DNA from: Gammaproteobacteria bacterium
GTDB taxonomy: Bacteria; Pseudomonadota; Gammaproteobacteria; Tenderiales; Tenderiaceae
DNA: 64,000 nt
Assembly: GCA_016200485.1 (NCBI GenBank)
Contig: JACQEP010000017.1
Location: 1 to 64,000, forward strand
Direction of reading: 5' to 3'
Shown here: piece after piece, positions 1-8,735 of the stretch
Position numbering within the stretch: the stretch's first letter is position 1
Layout: each line of letters starts with the position of its first letter
Translations under genes and position numbers: made by a program
The notes under the pieces: generated by a model
What the model was told of the DNA's origin: nothing
The model's database searches: none
What the model saw: only the letters and a program-made list of their open reading frames with translations

Positions 1-219
1 TAGGGCGGGAGGCCAATCTACAGCACAGGCTCTGGTTAAAAACCAGTCCTCAGGAGCGGACGGCCTTCCCGGTGAAGCGTGTAATCTTACTTAACCTCCT
101 CAACAACATTTTCATTAAAATCGATCATACAAGGAGCGGCTTTGCCGCGATGTGGCCAGGAGAAATACACTTACGAGGAAGATTAAGGAATTGGAGATGG
201 AGGGGGAGGTGTGATGTAA
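1..219. other. Left-edge non-coding stretch with hairpin potential
   Basis: I see no convincing gene here. Positions 8-15 and 61-69 can pair with one bulge (GGGAGGCC with GGCCTTCCC). Inside this outer stem lies a 6-bp hairpin, CTGGTT-AAA-AACCAG, at 32-46. The layout suggests a folded RNA or the 3' end region of the polysaccharide operon, which enters from the right on the minus strand. It matches no riboswitch or tRNA that I can recognise, and it is cut by the window edge. The structure is seen; any function is a guess. Confidence 0.25.
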
Positions 220-849
220 TCAGTGTGCAACGTCTTCGCGCTTCAACACTTTCACAAATGTTAGAAAAATAATTTTTAAATCCTGGAATAACGAAATATT
301 GCGCAGATATTCTGCATCCAATGCTACTTTTTGAGGAATAGGTATTTCGTCACGACCATTAATCTGCGCCCAGCCAGTAAGCCCGGGAACAAGTTTATGA
401 ACCCCCGCCTCAGTACGCAACGCAACCAGATCATCCTGATTGAACAGCGCAGGACGCGGGCCAACCAAACTCATATCACCCAGCAGTATGCTCCATATCT
501 GAGGCAATTCATCGAGACTAGTCTTGCGCAAAAATCCACCCACTGGCGTTAAGAAGCGATCTGGATTGCCCAGCAAATGAGTCGCCACAGCAGGCGTATC
601 TACCCGCATCGTACGAAATTTTGGCATCCGGAAAATTTGATTATTGCGCCCGACGCGATCAGACCAGTAAAGCACCGGTCCGGGCGAGGTCAATTTAATT
701 GCCAGCGCCACCAACAACATTGGAATAGCTGCAATAATCAGCGTGCATAACGCCGACATCAAATCAAATACGCGCTTACCGGCATATACCACTTCTGTTG
801 CCTCAACCAATCTCTCTTCCATCGTTATTAACCCGGCGATAAAACACAT
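220..849 (-). CDS. Initiating undecaprenyl-phosphate sugar transferase (PglC/WcaJ type)
   Basis: This 209-aa protein is a monotopic phosphoglycosyl transferase (bacterial sugar transferase family, PF02397). Such enzymes move a sugar-1-phosphate from a nucleotide sugar to undecaprenyl phosphate at the inner membrane, which is the first step of repeat-unit assembly. Visible features are a hydrophobic segment at about 30-54, SPGP (55-58), DRVGR (64-68), KFRTM (77-81), TSLDELPQIW (110-119), SLVGPRP (127-133) and PGLTGWAQINGRDEI (155-169). The length fits the short catalytic-domain form. Two starts are possible. ATG at 849 has an AAGGA 11-12 nt upstream, but that Shine-Dalgarno lies in a dispersed repeat hairpin. 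ATG at 822 (MEERLVEA) gives a more typical N-terminus. It is the last recognisable gene of the polysaccharide operon in this window and probably took its partner substrate from the WbpV-like SDR before a block inserted between them. Confidence 0.93.
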   Translation of the reverse strand: MCFIAGLITMEERLVEATEVVYAGKRVFDLMSALCTLIIAAIPMLLVALAIKLTSPGPVLYWSDRVGRNNQIFRMPKFRTMRVDTPAVATHLLGNPDRFLTPVGGFLRKTSLDELPQIWSILLGDMSLVGPRPALFNQDDLVALRTEAGVHKLVPGLTGWAQINGRDEIPIPQKVALDAEYLRNISLFQDLKIIFLTFVKVLKREDVAH

Positions 850-923
850 CTGAATATTAAGTTCCTTCCCCCTAAAAGGGGAAGGAGTTTTAGTACGGTG
901 TGTTTAGCTGCCGGGTTAATAAC
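824..923. repeat. 14-bp inverted repeat enclosing a repeat hairpin
   Basis: GTTATTAACCCGGC at 824-837 is exactly reverse-complemented at 910-923. Between the arms is a hairpin with 8-bp arms (CCTTCCCC / GGGGAAGG, 864-885) that belongs to the pyrimidine-rich repeat family found in the right part of the window. The left arm overlaps codons 5-9 of the sugar transferase if it starts at 849. The position marks one edge of the foreign block at 0.85-4.34 kb. Confidence 0.6.
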
Positions 924-937
924 AACGCTTTGAATGA

Positions 938-2464
938 TCATTCTCTAAACGCTTCCATGACCGCCTGAACTATCTGCTCGCCAAGCTCAGGTTTCTCAGC
1001 CAAGATTGGGTATCGCTTATGCAACTGGTTTGATATGGCGTACCCATTTTGCTGGACGTTGTGGATAATGCTGTCCAAATCATGATTGGGAGCTTCAAGA
1101 AAAGTCTTGATAGCTTGACGCGCCCTGTCATTAGCCCTCAGGAAACGGGCCTCCACGCGCATCTCATGCATCAGTGTGGCATCAATGACCCCAGCCAGGT
1201 AGCCCACGTGCGCCGAGAGATCAGGGTAGCGCCATGCGGGCAATGCATCGTCATAGCCATTGAAGTAGAGGTTGTATTGGACGCCATCCCCTGCGACCGC
1301 CGTCTCGCCGAAATAATATTGATCCGCATAATGGCGCATCAAAGGCCGCGAAAAGCGTTCAAGAACCTTGTCGTAAGCCGCCCGGTTATGTGTGCTATTG
1401 GTAATGGTCGCGGAAACCGGCAAGATGACCGGTGCCGGCACCACGCCATCGCGGCGAAGAATGTCATTGATCAGAAACCTTGAGATACGGCCATTTCCAT
1501 CGGCCATCGGGTGTATGTAGACAAAGCCAAATGATGCTGTTGCGGCCCGTATGATGGGAGAGCCGCCTCGTGTACGATCCAGGAACGTTGCCAATCCCGC
1601 AAGCATGCTTGCGGTATCTTTCCAGTGAGGTGCGATGTAGTCGACAACTGGTTGATAGGCTGCTGTATGCCCGACATACACGGGTGATCGGCGCAGACCA
1701 TAGCGCAGCGCCGCACCCCCCAGGATTCCATGTTGCAGCGTTACAAGGGTATCCAGCTCAAACGGGTTGTCGTGCCTGCCCGTTTCGGTTTCCATCACCG
1801 CTGCAAAGCGGCGAATCCGATCTTCCTGATCCTGCTCGCGCTCAATCAGGAAACTCGCGCGACTCTCCTTGACCGTGAGCCACACCGTACTCCGCATGAG
1901 CAGATCAACACCGAAGTCGGCTTCAAGACCCGCCAGTTTTCCCGTCAGGTCATACTGCTCCGCCGCCTTGACATCGGCAAGCCGCTGGATGACCGGGCAG
2001 AAATCCCGGCTGCCTGGCATGTTGTCACGAACTCGCCAGCGCGTGTTGTTGACCGGCGCCCCGACAAAGAACTCGTCCGAATCCAGCGCATCGACGTAAT
2101 TTCCCCGGGTAACCCCCGGCGCAGACAGTGGCTCCGCCGTGAGCCATTCATAAAAAAAGCACGCGCGACGCGCATATGCACCCGTGGACTCCTCGGCAAT
2201 CCACGCCTCCAGATAGTTCCTGACTGCCGGCAATTGAAACAGCCGGGCCAGAAATTCCAGGTGAATACCTTCGTACTTCAAGGCAAACGTGAGATGATCG
2301 CGCAGCATCGGGCCGGGCCGGTAGCTCTCGGTGTAAATCTCATGCCGAGTATCGCCATCCGTTGCAGTCGAACGGATTCGACCAATCTCGCTTCGCACGG
2401 CAAACGGCTGCACCGGGACCACATGGTAAGTCTCGGAAAGCCATTGGTAGCCTATGCTGGACAT
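938..2464 (-). CDS. Fic/DOC family protein (probable AMP-transferase)
   Basis: This 508-aa protein carries the complete Fic active-site motif HPMADGNGRISR at residues 318-329 (consensus HxFx[D/E]GNGRxxR with M for F). Fic proteins usually transfer AMP from ATP to hydroxyl groups of target proteins. The motif His, acidic residue, GNG and Arg are all present, so an active enzyme is plausible. An SFLIER segment at 204-209 resembles the self-inhibitory helix motif (S/T)xxxE(G/N), but the Gly/Asn is replaced by Arg. The C-terminal 100 residues are helical in character, with no domain I can name. The gene is not related to sugar metabolism, looks richer in GC than the operon on either side and stands alone, so it was probably acquired. 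ATG at 2464 is the only good start. The target is unknown. Confidence 0.9.
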   Translation of the reverse strand: MSSIGYQWLSETYHVVPVQPFAVRSEIGRIRSTATDGDTRHEIYTESYRPGPMLRDHLTFALKYEGIHLEFLARLFQLPAVRNYLEAWIAEESTGAYARRACFFYEWLTAEPLSAPGVTRGNYVDALDSDEFFVGAPVNNTRWRVRDNMPGSRDFCPVIQRLADVKAAEQYDLTGKLAGLEADFGVDLLMRSTVWLTVKESRASFLIEREQDQEDRIRRFAAVMETETGRHDNPFELDTLVTLQHGILGGAALRYGLRRSPVYVGHTAAYQPVVDYIAPHWKDTASMLAGLATFLDRTRGGSPIIRAATASFGFVYIHPMADGNGRISRFLINDILRRDGVVPAPVILPVSATITNSTHNRAAYDKVLERFSRPLMRHYADQYYFGETAVAGDGVQYNLYFNGYDDALPAWRYPDLSAHVGYLAGVIDATLMHEMRVEARFLRANDRARQAIKTFLEAPNHDLDSIIHNVQQNGYAISNQLHKRYPILAEKPELGEQIVQAVMEAFRE

Positions 2465-2577
2465 AAATTTTGATTACTGGGGTTAAAAAACGATTACATA
2501 TCGTCGTTATATTTAAAAATCAATTATACTAGGATTATTTCTTTAAAGGCAAATTCATACATAATCGCGACCGGGGG

Positions 2578-2986
2578 CTAAATATTCAATATATTCAATA
2601 TCTCCCACATCGCACGCACGTCGCCATGCAAAAAGGTAAGTGCTTCGTCAAAATCAAAGTGCGGCATGTATTCTTGCACCATATGAGCTACCTCTCGCGC
2701 CTGCGCAAGATCGCGCTGCCTCTTAAGGGGTTCACGAACAGATTGCTGAGATAGCCAAGCTTTGTGTAATGCGAACACCCGCGGATCAGACACACGGAAT
2801 GGAACCGGCTGCCCAGAAGTTTGCCGTTCCCTCTGCGATCCCGCTCTCAAAAAAGATATTCGACAGCTTCCAGCGCATGCCATAGGCATAGGAACGCGCC
2901 TGACGATGCGCCTCCATGTAATTCGAATAAAGCTGCTGGGTATTATTAACCAGATGCAATCGTTGTTGATTCGATAAAGGCTGCAC
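2578..2986 (-). pseudogene. Remnant of a GSU2403-type nucleotidyltransferase-fold gene
   Basis: Two reading frames on the minus strand hold the two ends of one family. The upstream part (ATG at 2986) reads QQLYSNYMEAHRQARSYAYG followed by MRWK, like the N-terminus of GSU2403-type nucleotidyltransferase-fold proteins. Around 2800-2830 the similarity moves to another frame, which carries the C-terminal region (RVSDPRVFALHKAW, then REVAHMVQEYMPHFDFDEAL). The central catalytic part is missing, since only about 400 bp remain of a gene that is normally about 1 kb. I read this as an internal deletion plus a frameshift. The nearby Fic and ATPase genes make the whole block look like an acquired, decaying insertion. 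The family assignment rests on remembered motif similarity. Confidence 0.6.
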
Positions 2987-3080
2987 GCGGTTTCCGTCAA
3001 TGTGTCAATTTTATGCATTATGACGGAAACAGCAGTATATGCCCCCCCGAACTTTGTCTCCTCTTGTTATCATGTAAAAT

Positions 3081-3097
3081 TCGTGAGATAGTCACGA
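3081..3097. promoter_or_regulatory. Hyphenated palindrome before the ATPase reading frame
   Basis: TCGTGA-GATAG-TCACGA is a perfect 6-bp dyad with a 5-bp centre, located 2 bp before the ATG at 3100. The size and position would suit an operator or a short RNA hairpin controlling the ATPase gene. There is no direct evidence for either. Confidence 0.3.
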
Positions 3098-3099
3098 AA

Positions 3100-4335
3100 A
3101 TGACAGGCAAAAAAAGAAACCTTTAATCCAAGTGCCTGAAATTACTCGACTGGTTTCCTGCGGTAGTAATTCTAGGGGCCAGGCAGGTTGGTAAAACCAC
3201 CTTAGCCAAAGCACTAGGAAAGGACTGGTCATATCTGGATCTAGAGCAACCCAAGGACCTGGATCGGCTAAGTTACGACCCCAAGTTCTTTTTTAAAGAA
3301 CATCCGGATTCGGTCATCCTCGACGAAGCACAGGAATACCCTCAGATATTCAAGATCTTGCATGGAGAGATCGATGCTCAGCGCAAGCAGAACGGGCGTT
3401 TCATCATCACCGGCTCCAGCAGCCCTACGCTGATCAACGAAGTTTCGGAAACGCTGGCTGGGCGGGTTGCCATCGTGGAGCTTGGCACACTGAAATGCAA
3501 CGAACATTACGGACTACCACTAAGTCCGTTTTACTCCATCTTCGAATCAAAGCTGAGCAAAAATCTCCCCTTTGGGGACACTCCTCCTCCGCTAACACGC
3601 GATCAAATACAACGATGCTGGTTCTACGGCGGCTATCCTGAACCCTCGCTTGGCAATGATGCACAACGCTACGCCGTTTGGATGAATAATTATAAAGATA
3701 CCTATCTCAATCGGGATGTCGCAAAGCTATTTCCAAAGCTCAATCGGCAAACCTACCGCCGTTTTTTAACCATGCTGTGTAAGTTATCTGGAACGATTAT
3801 TAACAAAAGCCAGATGGGCAGAGCAGTCGAGGCAAGCGAATCCTCTATCCGCGACTATTTTGAAATAGCGAATGGAACCTATATTTGGCGCATCGTCAGC
3901 AGTTATGAAGCCTTGGCGGCAAAATCGATAACAAAAATGCCCAAAGGTTACATCAGAGACTCCGGCCTGCTCCATTACTTGCTGGGGATACACGACATGG
4001 AATCATTAATGTCCGACCCCGTCGTCGGCGCGTCCTTTGAAGGCTTTGTCTGTGAAGAGATTGCAAAAGGGCTTGAAGCAACCAACGTTACCAATTGGTC
4101 AGTCCATTATTTCCGGTCACGAGGCGGCGCCGAAGTTGATCTGGTGCTGGAGGGCCCATTTGGCGTGTTACCCATTGAAGTTAAATATGGCAGCTCTGTC
4201 AAAACCAGCGGTTTAAAATCTCTAACAGCCTTTATCAGAGACAATAGCCTCCCCATGGGCATGCTGATCAATCAGAGCGACCGGGTTGAATGGCTAACAC
4301 CTGAGATTGTTCAAATCCCGGCAGGCTGGCTGTAA
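3100..4335 (+). pseudogene. AAA-type ATPase with DUF4143, 5' end disrupted
   Basis: From about 3127 the frame encodes a nearly complete AAA_14/DUF4143 ATPase. Walker A is GARQVGKTT (3175-3201), Walker B-like is VILDEAQ, and the C-terminal nuclease-like DUF4143 part contains PIEVKYGS. Such proteins occur widely as single acquired genes of unclear role, sometimes thought to be toxin- or defence-linked. The possible start ATG at 3100 is followed after eight codons by an in-frame TAA at 3124-3126, and no ATG, GTG or TTG follows until ATG 3358, which lies beyond both Walker motifs. A neighbouring frame also continues plausibly (LIQVPEITRL), so a frameshift or nonsense mutation near 3120 is likely. 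The rest, about 400 codons, is open to the stop. A rare CTG start at 3136 cannot be excluded. The gene converges with the SDR gene that ends at 4344. Confidence 0.75.
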
Positions 4336-4343
4336 AACAAAAC

Positions 4344-5306
4344 TCAAGCTTTTTGCCGCGCCAAAAAATCCTCAGCCGTTTTTCTAAGCGCCTCGTCAAC
4401 GGTCACCGGCGGCGACCAGCCAAGCAGTTCCCGGGTTTTACTGATATCCACCTGCAAGGAGCTACACAGCCTCTGCGCAAAGTCTTTCTTACCGAGAACA
4501 GATGCGCCCGCGCTCAATACCGATACGGGCACGGGAATCAAACGCGCGGAAACACCCAACGCTCTTGCCGTACGTCTGAGCAAATCTGTGGTCGACAAAT
4601 CCTCACCATCACTTACCAGAAAAGTCTGATTAGCGGCCGCAGGGTGATCAATACAGGTCACAATCAAATCCACCAAATTATCCAGCGCCACCAAGCTACG
4701 CTTGTTATGTATTGCACCTAAGGGCAAGGGGATTCCTTTGTACAACCATTGCATCATGGAAATAAAATTTGCCTTTACTCCAGGGCCATATACTAAAACG
4801 GGGCGGATAATGACAACTTCCAATCCCGTTTCTTCCGCGATTTTTTTTAGCCCAATTTCAGCCTCAAGTTTTGAAATCCCATAAGGATCGATAGGAGCGG
4901 GCATATCATCTGCCTTATAAGGCCTACCCAATGGCGTAAATTCACCATTAACTTTGATTGAGCTGATAAAGATAAAACGTTTAACCCCGGCATCAAGAGC
5001 CTGGCGCGCCAAATTTAGCGTACCATCAACATTAACACGGCGGAATTCGGCGAGCGGATCAACTGCTGTATCATTCATAACATGCACGCGCGCAGCCGCG
5101 TGTACTACCACATCAACTGACTCAACTGCGCGGCCCCAATCAGAATCAGGAGTCAGATCGGGACCGCGCACCACATCCACTTCACCCCACGCAGAATCGT
5201 GGTGACTCCTAAGCACCGCCCGCACCCTTATTCTCGGTAAGCCTATCAGACGAGAGACAACAGCACCACCGACAAATCCGGACGACCCCGTAACCAACAA
5301 TTTCAT
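4344..5306 (-). CDS. NAD-dependent SDR, WbpV-like UDP-sugar 4-reductase/epimerase
   Basis: This 320-aa extended short-chain dehydrogenase has the nucleotide-binding motif GSSGFVG (7-13), the catalytic pair Y142xxxK146 (YGISK) and the Ser of FISSIKV (about 115). The overall pattern matches the group that includes WbpV, which reduces UDP-4-keto-6-deoxy-HexNAc to give UDP-FucNAc or UDP-QuiNAc. These genes usually sit next to the initiating sugar transferase, and here the order glycosyltransferase, SDR, (insertion), sugar transferase fits. I chose ATG 5306 because the motif starts immediately after it; a TTG at 5354 would add 16 unlikely residues. The exact sugar product is inference. The matching WbpM-like dehydratase is not in the window. 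Confidence 0.85.
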   Translation of the reverse strand: MKLLVTGSSGFVGGAVVSRLIGLPRIRVRAVLRSHHDSAWGEVDVVRGPDLTPDSDWGRAVESVDVVVHAAARVHVMNDTAVDPLAEFRRVNVDGTLNLARQALDAGVKRFIFISSIKVNGEFTPLGRPYKADDMPAPIDPYGISKLEAEIGLKKIAEETGLEVVIIRPVLVYGPGVKANFISMMQWLYKGIPLPLGAIHNKRSLVALDNLVDLIVTCIDHPAAANQTFLVSDGEDLSTTDLLRRTARALGVSARLIPVPVSVLSAGASVLGKKDFAQRLCSSLQVDISKTRELLGWSPPVTVDEALRKTAEDFLARQKA

Positions 5307-5357
5307 AACTGCAGGATACCAAAGATATGCATGGTCATTTTTCAATGCAACCAAGCT

Positions 5358-6512
5358 TCAAAACATGTCTCGATAGAAATCTGCGAAAGCCCGTGTAACT
5401 CGCTCTTCTGAAAATTTGTTTAGTACCCTGACGCGGCCCGCGCTTCCCATTTGTTGCCGCAGATCTTTATTTGACGCCAACAGCAGCATTGCTTCTGCAA
5501 TTTCATCTTGCGCTCTGGGGCAGTGAAGAATCCCGGTAAAGCCATCCTCCACCGCATCGGTTATTCCGTAAATGCGAGATGCAATTACTGGCAGACCCAC
5601 GGCTGCCGCTTGAAGCGGCACATTTGGAAATCCTTCACGATAACTCGGTAAACACAACACATCCGCAGCCGACAAGAAATCCTCTGGCCGATCAGTAAAA
5701 CCAACTCTATGCACCCTGCCTGGAAAACGTGACGCCAATGTCGAAAATTCCGCATCCAGCCTCTCTTCATCCGGCCCTACAATCAGAAGATGCAAATTCC
5801 GCGCGTCTCTGGCCGCTGTCGAAAATGCCCGAGAAAGATCCAACAGGCCTTTGTCTTTGTTCAGCCTACCTAGGAACAAAAAGACTACACCATCGACTGG
5901 GATGCTATGTTTCAATCTTACCCGATCACGCACCTCGGCTGAAAAAATAAATCTATTCAGATTAACACCCGCAAAGGAACCATCCGCCAGGACAACTATT
6001 TTTGATTCCTTAACTATCCTATTTTCTTGAAGAATCAGTCTCTGAGAATGGCTATCCGCAAGCACCCAACTAGCATTCTTGGCGATAATCTTGTCAAAAA
6101 GCTTTAGAACATATTTACCAATCCCTTTCTTCGTCACCCACACTTGCCCGGTAAAGGTATGAAAGCGCAGCGGAATGCCCGCAGCCCTCGCTGCAAGCAT
6201 AGCCAACAAACCCGCCTTAGGCATAATGGAATGAACAACATCGAACTTTTGTTCCCTAAAAAGCACCCATAATTTGAGCAACGCTACCAAGTCATTCTTA
6301 AGAGAGATTTTCCGATCTATCTGAAGCGATACGAAGGAAACATTTCTACCAAGCAACCCTCGCAGATCATCCACACTCCCACTTGTAACCAATGTTATGT
6401 CGTAATCGGCACTAAGTAGCGCTATATGTGGCGCCATGAACCATCTCAACACAAATGGCACCGTAGCTACAATACATATTCTTCTGCGACTACCACGGGA
6501 ATTTACAAGCAT
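5358..6512 (-). CDS. GT4-family glycosyltransferase
   Basis: This is a GT-B fold glycosyltransferase of about 384 aa. The N-terminal half resembles Glyco_trans_4 (ICIVATVPFVLRWF near the start, then a HTFTGQVW stretch typical of sugar transferases next to WbpV-like genes). The C-terminal half has the donor-site E-x7-E type motif, EGFPNVPLQA, and PVIAS. It would add a sugar to the lipid-linked repeat unit on the cytoplasmic face. An upstream ATG at 6551 adds 13 residues; neither start has a strong Shine-Dalgarno. The donor sugar cannot be read from the sequence. It is one of at least three clear glycosyltransferases in the locus. Confidence 0.88.
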   Translation of the reverse strand: MLVNSRGSRRRICIVATVPFVLRWFMAPHIALLSADYDITLVTSGSVDDLRGLLGRNVSFVSLQIDRKISLKNDLVALLKLWVLFREQKFDVVHSIMPKAGLLAMLAARAAGIPLRFHTFTGQVWVTKKGIGKYVLKLFDKIIAKNASWVLADSHSQRLILQENRIVKESKIVVLADGSFAGVNLNRFIFSAEVRDRVRLKHSIPVDGVVFLFLGRLNKDKGLLDLSRAFSTAARDARNLHLLIVGPDEERLDAEFSTLASRFPGRVHRVGFTDRPEDFLSAADVLCLPSYREGFPNVPLQAAAVGLPVIASRIYGITDAVEDGFTGILHCPRAQDEIAEAMLLLASNKDLRQQMGSAGRVRVLNKFSEERVTRAFADFYRDMF

Positions 6513-6578
6513 AGTTATATCAGTTTGACTCCAAACATAGCGTCCCCACATTCCAAAAACCTATTACCATGACTGGAA

Positions 6579-7544
6579 TTAGAGTGATAATACCGAGCTG
6601 CGCTCATTATAAGCAAAATCCTTCATTGTCTTTGAAGATGCTTTATTCTTTACACATACTTCGGCAATCAAATCAAGCACCTGAACAAGGCGAGCTGTTC
6701 CGATAGCCAGATCAAATCCTAAATTGTGAGGATGCCACCACAAATGAAATACTTCTCCGGCCACTAAGTTTTTGAGTTCCCGCTTTATTCGCTTGATCTG
6801 AATGCGCCATAGCACATTAGGCAAATCAAAACGTACAAAAAGGCTAGCGCGAGTCACGCCTTTTTCTATTTGTGACACCCGACTTGTCCACGGATTAATA
6901 CTGTCAACGAAACGAAGCGTCCTCGGCAGTATCGTATTTTTGCCTTGCTCATTACAATCATAAAACCAAGCAGGCTCTGTATCTCGCCAAACCCTAATTC
7001 CCGCACCATCAAGCTGATCAACAAAAGCACTTTGATTACGCGGAAAGACGAGACTGACAGGGGTAACTCCAAAACGCGCACGCCACAGCCTCGCGACCGC
7101 CATCATATCAGCGATAAAGTCTGCGGAAGTGACCCCCGGCTCACGGAAATAAAGGTGAGAAAACGAATGGCTACCTAGCTCCTGCCCGGTCGTTTGCACA
7201 ATTTCGCTTATCAAATCTGGAGCGAAATGCAGATAACCGCTAGGATCAATATCTGCGTATTCTTTACGCACAGCCAGCTTTGAATTTAAATATTTTGGAG
7301 GTGGAGGGGCAAAGGAAAAATACTCATCCCAGTCGTTCAACCCTAACGCCCCCACGGCAGCCCATGTCGCCTTTAAATTTCGTTGCACAAGGGCCTGCAA
7401 AGTCGAGAGAACTGCAGACCTGCAGTTTTCGAGATTATTACGATATCCATTAAAATTCATGCCATAAATATCATGAACTCCCCATCTCATCTCAAAATCG
7501 ATAGAAATAACAACCGACGGCAATTCTTCCTGCAAATCAGCCAC
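6579..7544 (-). CDS. Polysaccharide deacetylase-like protein (NodB fold)
   Basis: This 321-aa protein has the NodB-homology signature: a DFE near the start (16-18, in VISIDFEMRWG) and a HSFSH metal-binding motif at 126-130, preceded by LGSH. Members remove N-acetyl or O-acetyl groups from sugars using a divalent metal. No signal peptide is visible, so it probably works in the cytoplasm on a nucleotide- or lipid-linked sugar. A late WWHPHN stretch may supply the second His of the active site. The gene overlaps the upstream FemAB-like gene by 8 nt, which suggests coupled translation. The substrate is unknown. Confidence 0.82.
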   Translation of the reverse strand: MADLQEELPSVVISIDFEMRWGVHDIYGMNFNGYRNNLENCRSAVLSTLQALVQRNLKATWAAVGALGLNDWDEYFSFAPPPPKYLNSKLAVRKEYADIDPSGYLHFAPDLISEIVQTTGQELGSHSFSHLYFREPGVTSADFIADMMAVARLWRARFGVTPVSLVFPRNQSAFVDQLDGAGIRVWRDTEPAWFYDCNEQGKNTILPRTLRFVDSINPWTSRVSQIEKGVTRASLFVRFDLPNVLWRIQIKRIKRELKNLVAGEVFHLWWHPHNLGFDLAIGTARLVQVLDLIAEVCVKNKASSKTMKDFAYNERSSVLSL

Positions 7545-8670
7545 GATTTTCCTTTCCGTACCGAAGCCATGAATACAAAAACTTTACCGCACCCCACATC
7601 CGCCGATTCCGTCTCACACGCCGCCTCAACCGAATATACCCGGCATAATGAAGTCCTAACGGAGTAACTACGCGAAGATGCTCGAATAATGGCATTTCAC
7701 TATTACACCAATCCCTCTTGTATTCCTCTCCTCCAATCGTAAAATCAAACACCTTAATATTGTTATTAATACACCATTCAACCAGATTCTCAAGCAAGAG
7801 CCGCCCCGGGGAATACACCCCCAGCTTCCCATTTGTTATGGTCGGCATTAGATAATAGAATCGGTCTCGAAAGATTGCTCCCCAATGAGTCGCCGCAATC
7901 TCTTCACTGGACCGCAAAACAGAAAAGTGAACAAGTCCTGTACTATTACCCATTTTTGACAATTCCCTGTAGAACTCTTGAACGGCATCGTCTGCAAATA
8001 GATCTGGAACCCCCATACTTCTACAGCGCTGACGCTTCTGTTCAATCATAATATCGATCGATTTATCCCAGCTTCCGCATTGCCCAGCATCGAGCACCTC
8101 GAACTTAACATCGCCTTGCTCTGAAAGGCGCTTGCGTTGCCGACTTGAATCCGCCCTAAACTTTTTTCGTTGCTTTGCTTGAAACTCACCAACACTAGCC
8201 GGAAGGATCGCCGAATACGAATAATCCTGAAATCTCACACCCCATATTTCCAGCATTGGGTTATCTATTGAGCACCACAATTTTGGCAACTTAATAAAAT
8301 GGCGGACGTCATGTCTTGGCAAGTACTTGCATACAAGCGTCCATGCAAACCGAATTTTCGGTATATCTACCAGCCATTCATCATGAATTAATGGGCCTTG
8401 ATAATCACTTTGTGCTCCACCAAGAAATTCCAGCACTCGCGACCCAAAACTCGACCGAACCCCTAACGGAAATATCAATTTCGGCTGGTTATCGGCGTTC
8501 AACACAACGGCGATCCACGGCCTGATTGCGAGCATCGAATTTCCAATTGTTTGTTGCCAAAACTTTAACCATTGATATGACTGAAAGACGTGATACTGCG
8601 AATTAGATTCAATACCGCCCCAATACCTCTCCAGCTCCGGGCAAAAATCGCGAAAAACAATCAGTCTCAC
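7537..8670 (-). CDS. FemAB/CelD-like acyltransferase (GNAT fold)
   Basis: This 377-aa protein resembles the Acetyltransf_6 (BcsL/CelD) branch of the GNAT superfamily. It has YHVFQSYQWLKFW near residue 30, a basic central part (KQRKKFRADSSRQRKRL) and a late YYLMPTIT...SPGRLLL segment, as in CelD-like enzymes. These often sit in exopolysaccharide loci and are thought to acylate amino-sugars or aminoacylate precursors. Start is GTG at 8670; no better in-frame ATG is near. It is coupled to the downstream deacetylase gene by an 8-nt overlap, so the pair may exchange one acyl group for another on an amino-sugar. That coupling of function is inference. Confidence 0.78.
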   Translation of the reverse strand: MRLIVFRDFCPELERYWGGIESNSQYHVFQSYQWLKFWQQTIGNSMLAIRPWIAVVLNADNQPKLIFPLGVRSSFGSRVLEFLGGAQSDYQGPLIHDEWLVDIPKIRFAWTLVCKYLPRHDVRHFIKLPKLWCSIDNPMLEIWGVRFQDYSYSAILPASVGEFQAKQRKKFRADSSRQRKRLSEQGDVKFEVLDAGQCGSWDKSIDIMIEQKRQRCRSMGVPDLFADDAVQEFYRELSKMGNSTGLVHFSVLRSSEEIAATHWGAIFRDRFYYLMPTITNGKLGVYSPGRLLLENLVEWCINNNIKVFDFTIGGEEYKRDWCNSEMPLFEHLRVVTPLGLHYAGYIRLRRRVRRNRRMWGAVKFLYSWLRYGKENRG

Positions 8671-8735
8671 AGGCTCAAAACCCTAATACTCTCAAGAAAG
8701 TCCCAACAAATTACCGCCGCAACTGTTTAGATGCC

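Noticed and set aside
10-70. Hammerhead ribozyme or tRNA at the left edge (CTGAGGA followed by a hairpin on the minus strand; cloverleaf-like pairing)
   Set aside because: The second conserved half of a hammerhead (GAAA after stem II) is missing, and no T-arm (TTCGA) or proper acceptor stem exists for a tRNA.
1730-2473. 247-codon open frame on the plus strand opposite the Fic gene
   Set aside because: The Fic gene has a full active-site motif; the opposite frame has no recognisable features and reflects GC-rich codon use.
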